Shown in pieces: positions 9,364-19,399 of a stretch of 64,000 nucleotides of DNA. Each line of letters opens with the position of its first letter. Position 1 is the first letter of the stretch. The stretch is from positions 558,001-622,000 of the forward strand of contig CAHJWG010000001.1 in NCBI GenBank assembly GCA_903642215.1, in the 5' to 3' direction. Position numbers and translations under genes: made by a program. The notes under the pieces are model-generated. The model did not search any database and was not told where the DNA came from. It was given only the letters and a program-made list of their open reading frames with translations. Source of the DNA: Sphingobacteriaceae bacterium (lineage in GTDB: Bacteria > Bacteroidota > Bacteroidia > Sphingobacteriales > Sphingobacteriaceae).

Positions 9364-10917
9364 TTACTTGTCCATTTTGTAACGATTGGTAAACGCACCA
9401 CCATCCGGACTAACACCGGCGATGATCAAGATACCATCTTTTACGTTAGAAATTGCTTTATCAAGCGCATCCGGAGAGTTTACAGGCACTTTATTAATGC
9501 TTGTAATTACAGATCCTTCTTCAATCCCTAACTGATCAAACATGCGGCCCGGACGAACCTGCGTTACCAAAACGCCGCTTTTCATGTTGTATTTCTGTTT
9601 TTGTTCGCTGCTTAACGGTGCAAAGCTGGCTCCAAGATTATTATAAATCTCTTCTGCAGATTTAGATTTTACATTGGTAACTAAGGCAGCACTGTTATCC
9701 GCCTTTAGCGTAACTGCAAAATTTTGTTCTTCACCATTACGTAAAACAGTTAATTTTACTTTATCACCAGGTTGCAAACGGCCTACTTTTTCCTGCAAAT
9801 CAGATGATTCAAATATGGTAGTTCCATCTACTTTGGTAATAATATCACCTTTACGGACGCCGGCTTGCTGCGCGCCGCCATTAGGAACCAGTTCGTTAAC
9901 ATATAAACCATTAGTCGTTTTAATGTTTAACCTTTCTGCTTCATCAGAATTTAGTTCTACAAATTGTACGCCCACAAAACCGCGTTTTACTTTACCGAAT
10001 TTCTCGATATCGTTTAGAACTTTCTTAGCTAAGTTGATAGGAATCGCAAAACCGTAACCTTCGTAAGAACCTGTGTGGGACAGAATTGCGGAGTTTATGC
10101 CAATCAATTCTCCTTTGGTATTTACCAAAGCACCGCCACTATTTCCAGGATTAATAACCGCATCAGTTTGAATAAATGATTCAATACCTTTATTTAAAAC
10201 CGGAGTTTGTGCCCGAGACCGGTCTAAATTCGGGCTGGAAAAAGGATTTGTCTGATCGTCATCATCATCACCTCTTCCGATAATTCCTACCGAACGGCCT
10301 TTTGCACTTACAATACCTGCCGTAACCGTAGAAGCTAAATTAAACGGATTACCAACCGCCAAAACCCATTCGCCTACACGTGCATCATCAGAATTGCCAA
10401 ACTTTACAACAGGTAAATTAGTTGCACTTATTTTGATTAAAGCTAAATCTGTGTTCGGGTCTGTACCTATTACTTTTGCACTGAACTGACGGTGATCATT
10501 TGTTGTTATTTCAATTTTATCCGCTTTTTCTACTACGTGATTATTGGTAACGATATAACCATCGGTAGAAATAATTACGCCGGAACCGGAAGCTTTTTGC
10601 GGACCTTGCTGCCGATGATGCATCCCGAACATATCACCAAACATTTGCTCCATTTGATCTTGTCCGCCGCCACCTTGTGATGAATAAGTCGTTCTGATGT
10701 AAACCACTGCCGGCGTAACTGCGGCCGCTGCCTGCGTAAAATCAACCGTGCCGGCAGATGATACCAATGGTGCAATATGGTTACTTGCGAAATAAACTTT
10801 TTGCCGGTCTTCAAAAGTTGAAGCATCTGTGTTTTTAGTTTCAACCATTTTGTAGGCACCCACGGCAATCGCGCCTCCCAAAATAGCTGTCATTAATGAT
10901 AAACCTATCTTTTTCAT
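9364..10917 (-). CDS. Do-family periplasmic serine protease/chaperone (DegP/HtrA)
   Basis: This 517-residue envelope quality-control protease opens with an N-terminal membrane-targeting segment (residues 1-22). The trypsin-like domain has its triad in IVTNNHVVEKAD (His), NTDLALIKI (Asp) and NPGNSGGALV (Ser). Two PDZ domains follow, about residues 300-390 (GFVGVQFVELN, GGAQQAGVRKGD) and 420-510 (SGVLVTQVRPG). An acidic DDDDDQ loop interrupts the protease domain. The length fits DegP/DegQ. It has its own promoter and terminator and so is a single-gene unit. Confidence 0.95.
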   Translation of the reverse strand: MKKIGLSLMTAILGGAIAVGAYKMVETKNTDASTFEDRQKVYFASNHIAPLVSSAGTVDFTQAAAAVTPAVVYIRTTYSSQGGGGQDQMEQMFGDMFGMHHRQQGPQKASGSGVIISTDGYIVTNNHVVEKADKIEITTNDHRQFSAKVIGTDPNTDLALIKISATNLPVVKFGNSDDARVGEWVLAVGNPFNLASTVTAGIVSAKGRSVGIIGRGDDDDDQTNPFSSPNLDRSRAQTPVLNKGIESFIQTDAVINPGNSGGALVNTKGELIGINSAILSHTGSYEGYGFAIPINLAKKVLNDIEKFGKVKRGFVGVQFVELNSDEAERLNIKTTNGLYVNELVPNGGAQQAGVRKGDIITKVDGTTIFESSDLQEKVGRLQPGDKVKLTVLRNGEEQNFAVTLKADNSAALVTNVKSKSAEEIYNNLGASFAPLSSEQKQKYNMKSGVLVTQVRPGRMFDQLGIEEGSVITSINKVPVNSPDALDKAISNVKDGILIIAGVSPDGGAFTNRYKMDK

Positions 10918-10957
10918 ATTTTAATTTTTATTCTTGCTTTTTCATAAATCTGTTATT

Positions 10958-10985
10958 CAAATTTAATGCCTTATTGACTGCGCAA
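10958..10985 (-). promoter_or_regulatory. Promoter of the HtrA protease gene
   Basis: On the minus strand TTG (10985-10983), 17 bases, then TAAATTTG (10965-10958). Both Bacteroidota elements (-33 TTG and -7 TAnnTTTG) are present. The leader would be about 35-40 bases. Confidence 0.65.
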
Positions 10986-11049
10986 TCAACATATGGTTGC
11001 CATAAACAGTGTTAAAAAATGTTAAACTGTAAAATCTATAATTTTACGC

Positions 11050-11064
11050 GATAAACGAAGCATG
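11050..11064 (+). repeat. Dispersed repeat copy (GATAAACGAAGCATG variant)
   Basis: Preceded by ATAATTTTACGC. It lies in the divergent htrA-dapF gap, 60 bases upstream of dapF and in its direction. Confidence 0.65.
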
Positions 11065-11123
11065 TTTGTTTGTTTTAAAATGAAAGAAAACCAATTTTGT
11101 ACTAATTACCAGAATCGAATAAA

Positions 11124-11909
11124 TTGAAGCAGGCTTTTTATAAATATCAGGGTGCAGGAAATGATTTTATCCTGATTGATAACCGTTTACAGCAGTTTAA
11201 TCATCAGCAACCGGAACTGATTGCCGGATTATGCAACCGCAGGTTCGGCATTGGCGGCGATGGCATCATGTTTTTGCAGCTAAAAGAAGCATTTGATTTT
11301 GAAATGGTTTATTATAATGCCGACGGGAAACCAAGCAGCATGTGCGGAAATGGCGGCCGTTGTATTGTTGCTTTTGCCAAATTTTTAGGTTTGATCGAAA
11401 AGGAAACTAACTTTTTGGCAGTTGACGGGCCACATTATGCCACAATTTCCGAATCGGGCGATTGGGTGAGTTTACAAATGATTAATGTTGAAACGATTAA
11501 ACATGACGGAAATGCTTTTGTGCTGAACACCGGGTCGCCGCATTATGTAGAATTGGTTGAAGATTTAGAGCATAAAAACGTTTATCGGGACGGATTCGCT
11601 ATCCGTAATAATTCTGTTTATCAGCAAGATGGCATCAACGTAAATTTTATAGAACCGATGAATGACGGCTATTTCGTACGCACTTTTGAACGTGGTGTAG
11701 AAAACGAAACTTATGCCTGCGGAACCGGCGTTACGGCTGTTGCTTTAGCGATGGCAAAACACCAAAACAAAACCGGTGCTGTTTTTACGCCTATAAAAGT
11801 TTTAGGCGGAAATTTGAGCGTAAAATTTAATTACGACGGTACTGTTTTTACCGACATTTTTTTGGAAGGCCCGGCCAAACAGGTTTTCTCCGGAGAGATA
11901 GAAATTTAA
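11124..11909 (+). CDS. dapF: Diaminopimelate epimerase
   Basis: This 261-residue enzyme interconverts LL- and meso-diaminopimelate in lysine and peptidoglycan synthesis. Both catalytic cysteines are seen, in SSMCGNGGRC (about residue 74) and ETYACGTGVTAV (about residue 206). The family's N-terminus, FYKYQGAGNDFILID, begins at the fourth codon. An in-frame TAA lies seven codons upstream and no ATG intervenes, so translation must start at the TTG (11124), a rare start codon. It is transcribed divergently from the HtrA gene. Confidence 0.96.
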   Translation: MKQAFYKYQGAGNDFILIDNRLQQFNHQQPELIAGLCNRRFGIGGDGIMFLQLKEAFDFEMVYYNADGKPSSMCGNGGRCIVAFAKFLGLIEKETNFLAVDGPHYATISESGDWVSLQMINVETIKHDGNAFVLNTGSPHYVELVEDLEHKNVYRDGFAIRNNSVYQQDGINVNFIEPMNDGYFVRTFERGVENETYACGTGVTAVALAMAKHQNKTGAVFTPIKVLGGNLSVKFNYDGTVFTDIFLEGPAKQVFSGEIEI

Positions 11910-11962
11910 ATAGATTTGTAATTTTCCCGCTCCTTAATCTTACCTCCTCGCTCTTCTCAACA

Positions 11963-11977
11963 CATACTTCTTTTATC
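11963..11977 (-). repeat. Dispersed repeat copy (GATAAAAGAAGTATG)
   Basis: The minus-strand reading is preceded by GATTTTAGCT, a full match to the extended form. It lies in the dapF-helicase gap, antisense to both genes. Confidence 0.75.
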
Positions 11978-12077
11978 AGCTAAAATCTGCAAAAAGAATT
12001 TTTCTTTTAAGGTAATTCTGCATACGTTTGAAACTTTGCCCGATCCTGATAGTGACCGGCCAGCAATTTTAAAGACC

Positions 12078-14972
12078 ATGTTAAGAGTTGACAGCAGCAA
12101 ACCATGTAAAATTATTTATGCCATCTGCAAGCATGAATATTTTTCGTATTTGATTGAGCCGCACGTTGTCCAACTTAATCCAAACGGCGAATATTCGCTT
12201 ACACACCAACATCTTTTTGTAAATACTGCCGAAGAATTTGCCGATTGTTTGGATGATACCGACCGGAAACTGATCCGGATTTTACAGGAAACCGAGCAAA
12301 GCCACCTCATTTTAAAATATTATAAAAAGCCGATCAGGCCGCTGGAGTTTTTTTCCAAGATTTATACGGAGGAAGCCTTTGAAAAACTCCGGCCTAAAAT
12401 CGAAAAAAAGCTGGCAGAGGCACTGGCTTTACTTCCGGGGAAAGAATTATGTGTGATGAGCCGCGAAGGTTATCCGGCAGAACGCATCGTCCAAATTGCC
12501 ACAGAACCGGCAACGGTATTGTTCCATTTCCGCCGAAACGAACAGGAAACTCGCTATTATCCAACGATAAAATACAAAGGCCAGCGCATTGAATTTATGT
12601 TTAAAGGCGCAGAAATTATTTGCAACCAACCTGCTTATTTGCTGCTGGATGATGTACTTTATTATTTTGAAAAGAATTTTGAAGGCAAAAAACTACTTCC
12701 GTTTTTAGAGAAAAGATATATCTCGATCCCAAAATCTTCAGAAAAAACTTATTACGAAAAATTTGTTGCGCCGCTGATTGAAAAATATCCTGTTTACGCA
12801 CAAGGTTTTGAAATCATTAGCGAACGTTTTGATGCGAAACCGATTTTAAAACCGGTTTATTCTGAAGGCGGCGTTTCGCAAATCCAATTATTTTTTCGCT
12901 ACGGCGAAGCTGTTTTTCCTTACGGCGACGGTCGGCAGGTTTCCGTCCGCATTGAAAACCGAAATGATCAATACTTCTTTTACCGCATAAAAAGAAGTAT
13001 CGCCTGGGAAAAAAAGAAGTTTTTGGAACTGGAAAATTTAGGGTTAAAAACAGCATCAAACCTGTTTCAAAACCTGGAAGTTGCACAAATTGAAGAAGAT
13101 GAAGATGCTTCGCTATCGGTTTTTAACTGGCTGAACGAGCATCATGATCAGCTTTTAGAAACCGGTTTTGAGATTGAACAACCCGACGGAGACAAGCGTT
13201 TTTTCTACGCAAATCCGAAAATCAACCTGGAAATATCCGAAGGAAACGACTGGTTTGATATTTATGCGATGGTTTATTTCGGCAGTTACGCCATCCCGTT
13301 TATCGAATTAAAACAACACATTTTAAATAAACGGCGCGAGTTTGTTTTACCTTCCGGCGAGATTGCCGTAATCCCGGAAAAATGGTTTTCGCAGTATGCT
13401 AACTTATTGTATTTTAGCAATTCAACTGATAAACTTCAGCTTAGAAAACATCATATTGGTTTAGTTAACGAGTTGGCCGTAAGTGATTACGCCGAAGTAA
13501 CCATGAACCGGAAATTACAGCAGTTAAACAATTTTGAGAATTTAGAGGAAGAACCTTTGCCGCAGAATTTTAACGGCGAATTGCGTTTTTATCAAAAAGC
13601 CGGTTACGATTGGTTCCACTTTTTGAAGAAATATAATTTTGGCGGTTGTTTGGCCGATGATATGGGTTTGGGCAAAACGATCCAAACGCTTGCTTTGCTC
13701 CAAAAAATTAAGGAAGATACCGCTGCAGCAGGCAGTAAAACAACTTCGCTGATTGTGATGCCAACTTCGCTGATTTATAACTGGATAAACGAAGCAAAAA
13801 AGTTTGCCCCGCAGATGCAGATTTTATCACACACCGGCAGTTTTAGAAACCGCAGCGTAGATGTTTTTGCAGGTTATGATATTGTGATTACCACTTACGG
13901 CATTACGCGGATTGATGTTAATTTGCTTAAAGATTTCTTTTTTGAATACATTATCCTGGATGAAAGCCAGAATATTAAAAACGCTTCCTCCAAATCTTTT
14001 CAAGCTGTTACAGAACTTAAATCGCGTTATAAACTGATTTTAAGCGGAACGCCGGTAGAAAATTCGGTTAATGATTTGTGGACGCAAATGTCGTTCATCA
14101 ATCCGGGTTTGTTAGGAAATCAGGCTTATTTTCAAAATAATTTTGTGGTTCCGATCGAGAAGAAAAAGGATGAAGAAAAAGCGCAGCGTTTGCAGGTTTT
14201 GATCAAGCCTTTTATTCTTCGGCGTACAAAAGAACAGGTTGCTACAGAACTTCCTTCTAAAACAGAAAATCTTTTTTATTCTGAAATGGCTGAAGACCAA
14301 GCTGATGAATATGAAAAAATTAAATCAGAATACCGGAATGCTTTATTAAAAAGTATTGAAGAAGGTACATTTGCACAAGCAAAATTACATGTGCTGCAAG
14401 GATTAATCAAGTTGAGGCAGATTGCCAATCATCCGCGCTTAATTAATGAAGATTACGAAGGTAGCTCCGGTAAGTTTGATGATGTTTGGCATATGCTTAC
14501 CAATGCTTTGGAAGGCGGCCATAAAGTGCTGGTATTTTCGCAGTTTGTGCGGCAGCTAACCATTTTTAGAAATCAGCTGGAAAACAACAATATTCCTTAC
14601 GCTTACCTCGACGGAAAAACTAAAAACCGCGAAGAAATTATCAATAGTTTTCAGGAAAAAGAAGAAATCAGAACTTTTTTAATTTCTATAAAAGCCGGTG
14701 GTGTCGGTTTAAATTTAACCGAAGCAGATTATGTTTTTATCCTGGATCCCTGGTGGAATCCGGCGGTAGAACAACAGGCAATTGACCGCACACATCGCAT
14801 CGGGCAAACTAAAAAAGTAATTATTTATAAGTTTATCACCAAAAATACTATCGAAGAAAAGATACTTCTTTTACAGCAACAAAAAATGCATGTTGCCAAT
14901 ACGCTTATTACGACGGAAGGCAGCTTTATAAAATCATTGACACCGGAAGATATCCGCAGCCTTTTGATGTAA
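12078..14972 (+). CDS. SNF2-family DEAD/DEAH-box helicase
   Basis: This protein of about 964 residues is a dsDNA translocase of the SNF2/RapA superfamily. The N-terminal 480 residues are a poorly conserved region that is usual in Bacteroidota homologues. The ATPase core follows: motif I ADDMGLGKTIQTL, motif II LDESQNIKN (DESQ in place of DEAH), motif III LSGTPVEN, motif V VGLNLTEADYV and motif VI QAIDRTHRIGQ. I prefer the ATG at 12078 over a TTG 14 codons upstream (12036). Two inverted copies of the dispersed repeat core lie inside the gene at 12971-13000. Its cellular role (transcription recycling, repair or remodelling) is not known from sequence. Confidence 0.9.
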   Translation: MLRVDSSKPCKIIYAICKHEYFSYLIEPHVVQLNPNGEYSLTHQHLFVNTAEEFADCLDDTDRKLIRILQETEQSHLILKYYKKPIRPLEFFSKIYTEEAFEKLRPKIEKKLAEALALLPGKELCVMSREGYPAERIVQIATEPATVLFHFRRNEQETRYYPTIKYKGQRIEFMFKGAEIICNQPAYLLLDDVLYYFEKNFEGKKLLPFLEKRYISIPKSSEKTYYEKFVAPLIEKYPVYAQGFEIISERFDAKPILKPVYSEGGVSQIQLFFRYGEAVFPYGDGRQVSVRIENRNDQYFFYRIKRSIAWEKKKFLELENLGLKTASNLFQNLEVAQIEEDEDASLSVFNWLNEHHDQLLETGFEIEQPDGDKRFFYANPKINLEISEGNDWFDIYAMVYFGSYAIPFIELKQHILNKRREFVLPSGEIAVIPEKWFSQYANLLYFSNSTDKLQLRKHHIGLVNELAVSDYAEVTMNRKLQQLNNFENLEEEPLPQNFNGELRFYQKAGYDWFHFLKKYNFGGCLADDMGLGKTIQTLALLQKIKEDTAAAGSKTTSLIVMPTSLIYNWINEAKKFAPQMQILSHTGSFRNRSVDVFAGYDIVITTYGITRIDVNLLKDFFFEYIILDESQNIKNASSKSFQAVTELKSRYKLILSGTPVENSVNDLWTQMSFINPGLLGNQAYFQNNFVVPIEKKKDEEKAQRLQVLIKPFILRRTKEQVATELPSKTENLFYSEMAEDQADEYEKIKSEYRNALLKSIEEGTFAQAKLHVLQGLIKLRQIANHPRLINEDYEGSSGKFDDVWHMLTNALEGGHKVLVFSQFVRQLTIFRNQLENNNIPYAYLDGKTKNREEIINSFQEKEEIRTFLISIKAGGVGLNLTEADYVFILDPWWNPAVEQQAIDRTHRIGQTKKVIIYKFITKNTIEEKILLLQQQKMHVANTLITTEGSFIKSLTPEDIRSLLM

Positions 14973-14984
14973 TTCAGCGCAACA

Positions 14985-15719
14985 TTATTCTGAGTTTTTA
15001 GCGTTTTTGATAGAATCCTGTTTTTTTTGTGCAGCTTTCTTTTTCTTGTTAAAATATCCGCGAAGCAAAAAATTATGCTTTGCTGCTTCCATGTTTTCAC
15101 TAAAACCCTCTGTGCCTTTTTTTACTGTGGAAAGCGTGCTTCTGGCCTGTTTAACTGTTCCTTCCAAATCATTTGCCAGCTTATCACTTGATAGTAGTTT
15201 ACCAATACTGCCTTTCCCATGATTTACTTTATACACAATTTCAGAAAGATTGGAGATCAATACACCTGCATTATCTGCCGCTTTGGTAACCCTGCCAATA
15301 ATTTTATCTACATCAATCGGATTTATGGTAGCTACATGATCACCGTTGTTTAACTCTCCACCACCAGTTCCCGGATTTATAACAATCAGTTTATCACCCA
15401 TTAATCCATCACTTCCAATCGATGCTTTTACATCTTTTTTCAAAAATTGCTGCACGCTTTTATTTAATGTTAGATCAACCCGTACAGCTGTATCAGAAAT
15501 AATCCTGATGTTTTGTATCACTCCAACATTTATCCCTGCAAAACGAACATTATTACCTGCTTGCAAGCCATTTACATTTTTGAAAACGCCGTAAACGTTA
15601 AATGTGGTATTAAACAAACTTTTTGATTTGCCAATAAAGAAAATTGCTAACACCAGTATTAATACTCCTACAAAAGTAAATATTCCTAATTTTAATTTTT
15701 GCCCGCTATTTGTTTTCAT
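14985..15719 (-). CDS. mlaD: MlaD/MCE domain substrate-binding protein
   Basis: This 244-residue protein has one N-terminal transmembrane anchor (residues 11-28, GIFTFVGVLILVLAIFFIG). The MCE domain follows (about residues 35-115, with NVYGVFKNVNGLQAGNNVRFAGINVG). After it comes a coiled helical region and a very basic tail (NKKKKAAQKKQDS). It should present phospholipid to the MlaE/F transporter in the periplasm as a ring-forming protein (family knowledge). It is last in the mlaE-mlaF-mlaD operon, 6 bases after mlaF. MlaA, B and C homologues are not in the window. Confidence 0.9.
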   Translation of the reverse strand: MKTNSGQKLKLGIFTFVGVLILVLAIFFIGKSKSLFNTTFNVYGVFKNVNGLQAGNNVRFAGINVGVIQNIRIISDTAVRVDLTLNKSVQQFLKKDVKASIGSDGLMGDKLIVINPGTGGGELNNGDHVATINPIDVDKIIGRVTKAADNAGVLISNLSEIVYKVNHGKGSIGKLLSSDKLANDLEGTVKQARSTLSTVKKGTEGFSENMEAAKHNFLLRGYFNKKKKAAQKKQDSIKNAKNSE

Positions 15720-15725
15720 ATTTTA

Positions 15726-16508
15726 TCAGTTAAAAAAAGATCTTACCAGCTCATTATCAGATCTTTCCAGTTCTTCATAAGTTCCTTCTGCAACGTATTC
15801 GCCGTTATTCATTACCATAACACGATCAGATGTTATTTTAGCACAAGGCATATCGTGGGTGATAATTATGGAGGAAGTTTTATATTTTTTTTGCATTTCG
15901 AGGATTAATTCACTGATTTCCCTGGAGGTAATCGGATCCAAGCCTGTTGTAGGTTCATCGTACAGCATAATTTCCGGTTTCATAATCAGTGTTCTGGCCA
16001 GGCCAATCCGTTTACGCATTCCGCCGGAAAGATCAGAAGGCATTTTATCGATTGCATCCAGCAAACCAACACCTTCTAAAACCTCTTCTACTCTGCTTGT
16101 AATTTCGGTTTGCTCCTGTAACTTCAAAACCCGTGTTAATGGAAATTCCAGGTTTTCGCGAACAGTCATCGAATCATATAAAGCTGAATTTTGAAACAGA
16201 AAACCAATTTTTGTTCTCAACTGCTTCAGTTGTTCGTCATTAAGGTCTGCTACTTCTTCATTAAAAACTTTTACAGAGCCGTCATCTTTTTTAAGCAAGC
16301 CAACAATACACTTAATCGTTACTGATTTCCCCTGACCGGATTTCCCCAGAACCACCAAGTTTTCGCCTCGTTTTAAATCAAGGTTGATGTTTTTAAGAAC
16401 CTCATACCCGCTGAATGCTTTTTTTAGCCCCCTAATTTCTACAACAAGTTCTTCTGTTTTTAAAGGAACCGTTGCGCTGTTTTTTGTACCGTTTGTGGTA
16501 GTTTCCAT
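15726..16508 (-). CDS. mlaF: MlaF-type ABC transporter ATPase
   Basis: This 260-residue ATPase shows Walker A in VLGKSGQGKSVTIKC, Q-loop GFLFQNSALYDSMT, signature LSGGMRKRIGLART, Walker B IMLYDEPTTGLDP and H-loop IIITHDMPCA. The Met-Arg after the LSGG signature is typical of MCE-linked ATPases. It energises phospholipid transport with the MlaE permease encoded two bases upstream. The operon spacing (mlaE-mlaF 1 base, mlaF-mlaD 6 bases) implies translational coupling. Confidence 0.95.
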   Translation of the reverse strand: METTTNGTKNSATVPLKTEELVVEIRGLKKAFSGYEVLKNINLDLKRGENLVVLGKSGQGKSVTIKCIVGLLKKDDGSVKVFNEEVADLNDEQLKQLRTKIGFLFQNSALYDSMTVRENLEFPLTRVLKLQEQTEITSRVEEVLEGVGLLDAIDKMPSDLSGGMRKRIGLARTLIMKPEIMLYDEPTTGLDPITSREISELILEMQKKYKTSSIIITHDMPCAKITSDRVMVMNNGEYVAEGTYEELERSDNELVRSFFN

Positions 16509-16509
16509 A

Positions 16510-17286
16510 TCAATGGTAAGCTAAAAGATTAGTAAGCTGCACTGCAATTGCATCAATCACAAAAATCCATAGAGAAGAAGTTACCACAGCAGAATTTGCA
16601 GCCAAACCAACGCTTTCCGTTCCTTTATTGGAATTTATACCTTTGTAACAGCCGATGAAACCGATTGTCAAACCAAAAAATATGGTTTTGATTGTCGCCG
16701 GAAAAATATCACTAAAACCTAAAACCGATATAGCTTTGGTAAAATATAGGTAAAAGCTCACCTTACCATCAATATTTACAGCCAGATAGCCGCCAAACAA
16801 GGCAATTGCATCAGAAATAAAAGTAAGGATCGGGATCATTAAAGTTGTTGCCAAAACCCGTGTTACAACCAAATATTGCATTGGGTTTGCGCCCGAAACT
16901 TCCATTGCGTCAATTTGTTCGGTTACGTTCATACTACCTAACTCAGCACCGATGCTGGACGCAACTCTTCCTGCGCAAATAATTGCCGTAATTACCGGCC
17001 CGATTTCCCGGACTATTGATAAAGAAACCATGCCCGGAAGCCAGCTTTCGGCACCAAAATCAGCCAATGTTGGCCTTGATTGCAGCGTTAAAACCAAACC
17101 CATTATAAAACCTGTTAACCCGACAAGTGTTAAAGATTTGTACCCGATTTCGTAACACTGCCTGACAAATTCAGACCATTCAAATCCGGATTTAAATATA
17201 TTCTTAAAAAAGTTCCCTAAAAACAGTATCTGCGAACCCGCTTCTTCAAATGTTCTTTTCCATGCAGGCAATGCTTGTTCGGCCAT
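16510..17286 (-). CDS. mlaE: MlaE-type ABC transporter permease
   Basis: This 258-residue integral membrane protein has about five hydrophobic segments. Landmarks are the family motif near residue 90, REIGPVITAIICAGRVASSIGAELGSM, read here in pieces, and the segment NVTEQIDAMEVSGANP. It forms the permease dimer of the phospholipid transporter with MlaF and MlaD. It is the first gene of the operon and is divergent from uup across a 230-base gap. Confidence 0.95.
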   Translation of the reverse strand: MAEQALPAWKRTFEEAGSQILFLGNFFKNIFKSGFEWSEFVRQCYEIGYKSLTLVGLTGFIMGLVLTLQSRPTLADFGAESWLPGMVSLSIVREIGPVITAIICAGRVASSIGAELGSMNVTEQIDAMEVSGANPMQYLVVTRVLATTLMIPILTFISDAIALFGGYLAVNIDGKVSFYLYFTKAISVLGFSDIFPATIKTIFFGLTIGFIGCYKGINSNKGTESVGLAANSAVVTSSLWIFVIDAIAVQLTNLLAYH

Positions 17287-17329
17287 ATTATGTTAAGCTA
17301 AATTTATTGGAATAGATACTTAAACGTAT

Positions 17330-17337
17330 CAAATTTA
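17330..17337 (-). promoter_or_regulatory. Possible -7 box of mlaEFD
   Basis: TAAATTTG on the minus strand, about 43 bases before the mlaE start. No -33 TTG at the right distance. Confidence 0.4.
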
Positions 17338-17440
17338 TTTATGTTGATTGCTTGATAAATTTTTATTCTTTTTTACAATACTGTTTTTATCGCATTATTT
17401 TATTACTGATGGTCGGTCATCTTTCCAAATTCTTAATATG

Positions 17441-17448
17441 TACTTTTG
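17441..17448 (+). promoter_or_regulatory. Possible -7 box of uup
   Basis: TACTTTTG matches TAnnTTTG and would give a leader of roughly 60 bases before the GTG start of uup. No -33 TTG at the expected spacing. Confidence 0.45.
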
Positions 17449-17516
17449 TATTCAAATGTAAATTGTGCATTGTAAAGCATCTTTACTAATCCATCAGATC
17501 AAATTAAAAAATTAGC

Positions 17517-19376
17517 GTGAGTACTTTAATTTCTGCCGAAAATCTCGGCCATTCTTTTCATGATAACTGGTTATTCCGCCAGCAAACTCTGGGCATTAAT
17601 TCCGGTAAACGCATTGCTTTAGTTGGTGCAAATGGCGCAGGAAAATCGACTTTACTTAAACTTTTGGCAGAAAAATTGAAGCCAACGGAAGGTAAAGTTG
17701 TAAAGAGTAAATTCCTTTCTATGGGTTATTTAGAACAAGACCCCATTTTTAATCCTGAAGAAACTATTAATGATTTTATTTTTAAATCAGATAACGAGCA
17801 GCAACAACTGATTAAAGAATATGAATCTGTTTTGGAAAATGACCCGGAAAATTATGATTTAATAGAAACGCTGACTACAAAAATTACAGAGTTAGAAGCT
17901 TGGGAATATGAATACAAGATAAAAAATGTTTTAGACCGATTAGATGTACGGCATTTAGACCAGCAGATTAAAACACTTTCCGGCGGACAAAAGAAGCGTT
18001 TGGCTTTGGCAGAATTACTGATTAGCGATCCTGAACTTTTTGTGTTAGACGAGCCAACAAATCATTTGGACATTGAAACGATTGAATGGCTGGAAAGCTT
18101 TTTAACTTCCGGAAATAAAACTATTTTACTGGTTACGCACGATCGCTATTTCTTGGATAATGTTTGTAATGAAATTTTAGAAATTGATCAGCAAAAAATA
18201 TTTCCTTATAATGGAAATTATAGTTATTACTTAGAAAAACGGGCAGAACGTGAAGCTGCGGATCAGGTTCGTTATCAAAAAAATTCTAACTTATTAAAGA
18301 AAGAACTGGAGTGGATGCGAAGGATGCCGCAAGCACGCAGTACCAAATCAAAATCCAGAATTGATGCCTTTTATGACCTTCAAAGTAAAACACAAAATAA
18401 TGGGCCGAAAGAGCAACTTGATTTAACTATTAAATCTGCCAGGCAGGGAAACAAAGTTTTAGAAATTAAGCATCTAACCAAATCTTTTAACAATACTGTT
18501 ATTATTAATGATTTTAATTATGTTTTTAAAAAAGGAGATCGTATTGGTTTGGCCGGCAAAAATGGCAGCGGTAAATCAACCTTATTAAATATTTTAACTA
18601 ATCAACTGGAGCCGGATTCTGGTTCTGTTGATGTTGGAGAAACTACTACGATAGGCTACTATCGTCAGTCCGGTTTAAATTTTAATGATGCAGAAAGAGT
18701 AATTGATACCATAAAAAATGTTGCTGAATATATAACTATGGCAGATGGGAAACTTCTATCTGCTTCACAATTACTTACCCAATTTTTGTTTCCGCCAAAA
18801 AAACAGCACGGTTTCATTAACAATTTAAGTGGTGGAGAGAAAAAAAGGCTTCAGCTTTTAACTATCCTTATAAAAAATCCAAATTTTTTAATCCTTGATG
18901 AACCAACAAATGATTTAGATACTGATACTTTAAATGTTTTAGAGGATTTTCTGATGAATTTTAATGGTGTGATTATGTTAGTATCCCATGATCGGTATCT
19001 GCTTGATAAAATAACCGAGCAACTATTTATTTTTACTCAAAACGGTCATTTACAAATTTACAACGGAAATTATACAGATTTTCGGTATGAAGAAGTGCTT
19101 AGTAAACAAAATGTAAAGAATCAAACAAAAGTTGTTAAAACTAATTCTCCAGATACAAAAAAATCTAATTTCCAGTTTAAACAGGAAAAAGAGTTAAATG
19201 ATATTGAATCTTCGATTACGTCTTATGAAAACCAGATTGCTGAATTAAATAAAACACTTAATAATCCTTCTACCAAAGCTGATCTATTAATAGAAACTTC
19301 AAAAAACATACAAACGCTTCAAAAAGAATTGGATTTATTGTTAGAAAGATGGTTGGCTTTAACAGAGTTAAAATAA
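17517..19376 (+). CDS. uup: ABC-F family ATPase, Uup type
   Basis: This soluble protein of 619 residues has two ATP-binding cassettes: GANGAGKST with LSGGQKKRLALAELL, and GKNGSGKST with LSGGEKKRLQLLTIL. A linker joins them, and a C-terminal coiled-coil domain (about residues 540-619, KELNDIESSITSYENQIAEL) marks the Uup subfamily. ABC-F proteins act on the ribosome; Uup is also linked to branched DNA and transposon excision (family knowledge). Translation starts at a GTG (17517). The gene lies 50 bases before mnmG, with a parS site in the gap. Confidence 0.9.
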   Translation: MSTLISAENLGHSFHDNWLFRQQTLGINSGKRIALVGANGAGKSTLLKLLAEKLKPTEGKVVKSKFLSMGYLEQDPIFNPEETINDFIFKSDNEQQQLIKEYESVLENDPENYDLIETLTTKITELEAWEYEYKIKNVLDRLDVRHLDQQIKTLSGGQKKRLALAELLISDPELFVLDEPTNHLDIETIEWLESFLTSGNKTILLVTHDRYFLDNVCNEILEIDQQKIFPYNGNYSYYLEKRAEREAADQVRYQKNSNLLKKELEWMRRMPQARSTKSKSRIDAFYDLQSKTQNNGPKEQLDLTIKSARQGNKVLEIKHLTKSFNNTVIINDFNYVFKKGDRIGLAGKNGSGKSTLLNILTNQLEPDSGSVDVGETTTIGYYRQSGLNFNDAERVIDTIKNVAEYITMADGKLLSASQLLTQFLFPPKKQHGFINNLSGGEKKRLQLLTILIKNPNFLILDEPTNDLDTDTLNVLEDFLMNFNGVIMLVSHDRYLLDKITEQLFIFTQNGHLQIYNGNYTDFRYEEVLSKQNVKNQTKVVKTNSPDTKKSNFQFKQEKELNDIESSITSYENQIAELNKTLNNPSTKADLLIETSKNIQTLQKELDLLLERWLALTELK

Positions 19377-19399
19377 GGTTAAGATTCTACTTAAAGTAA

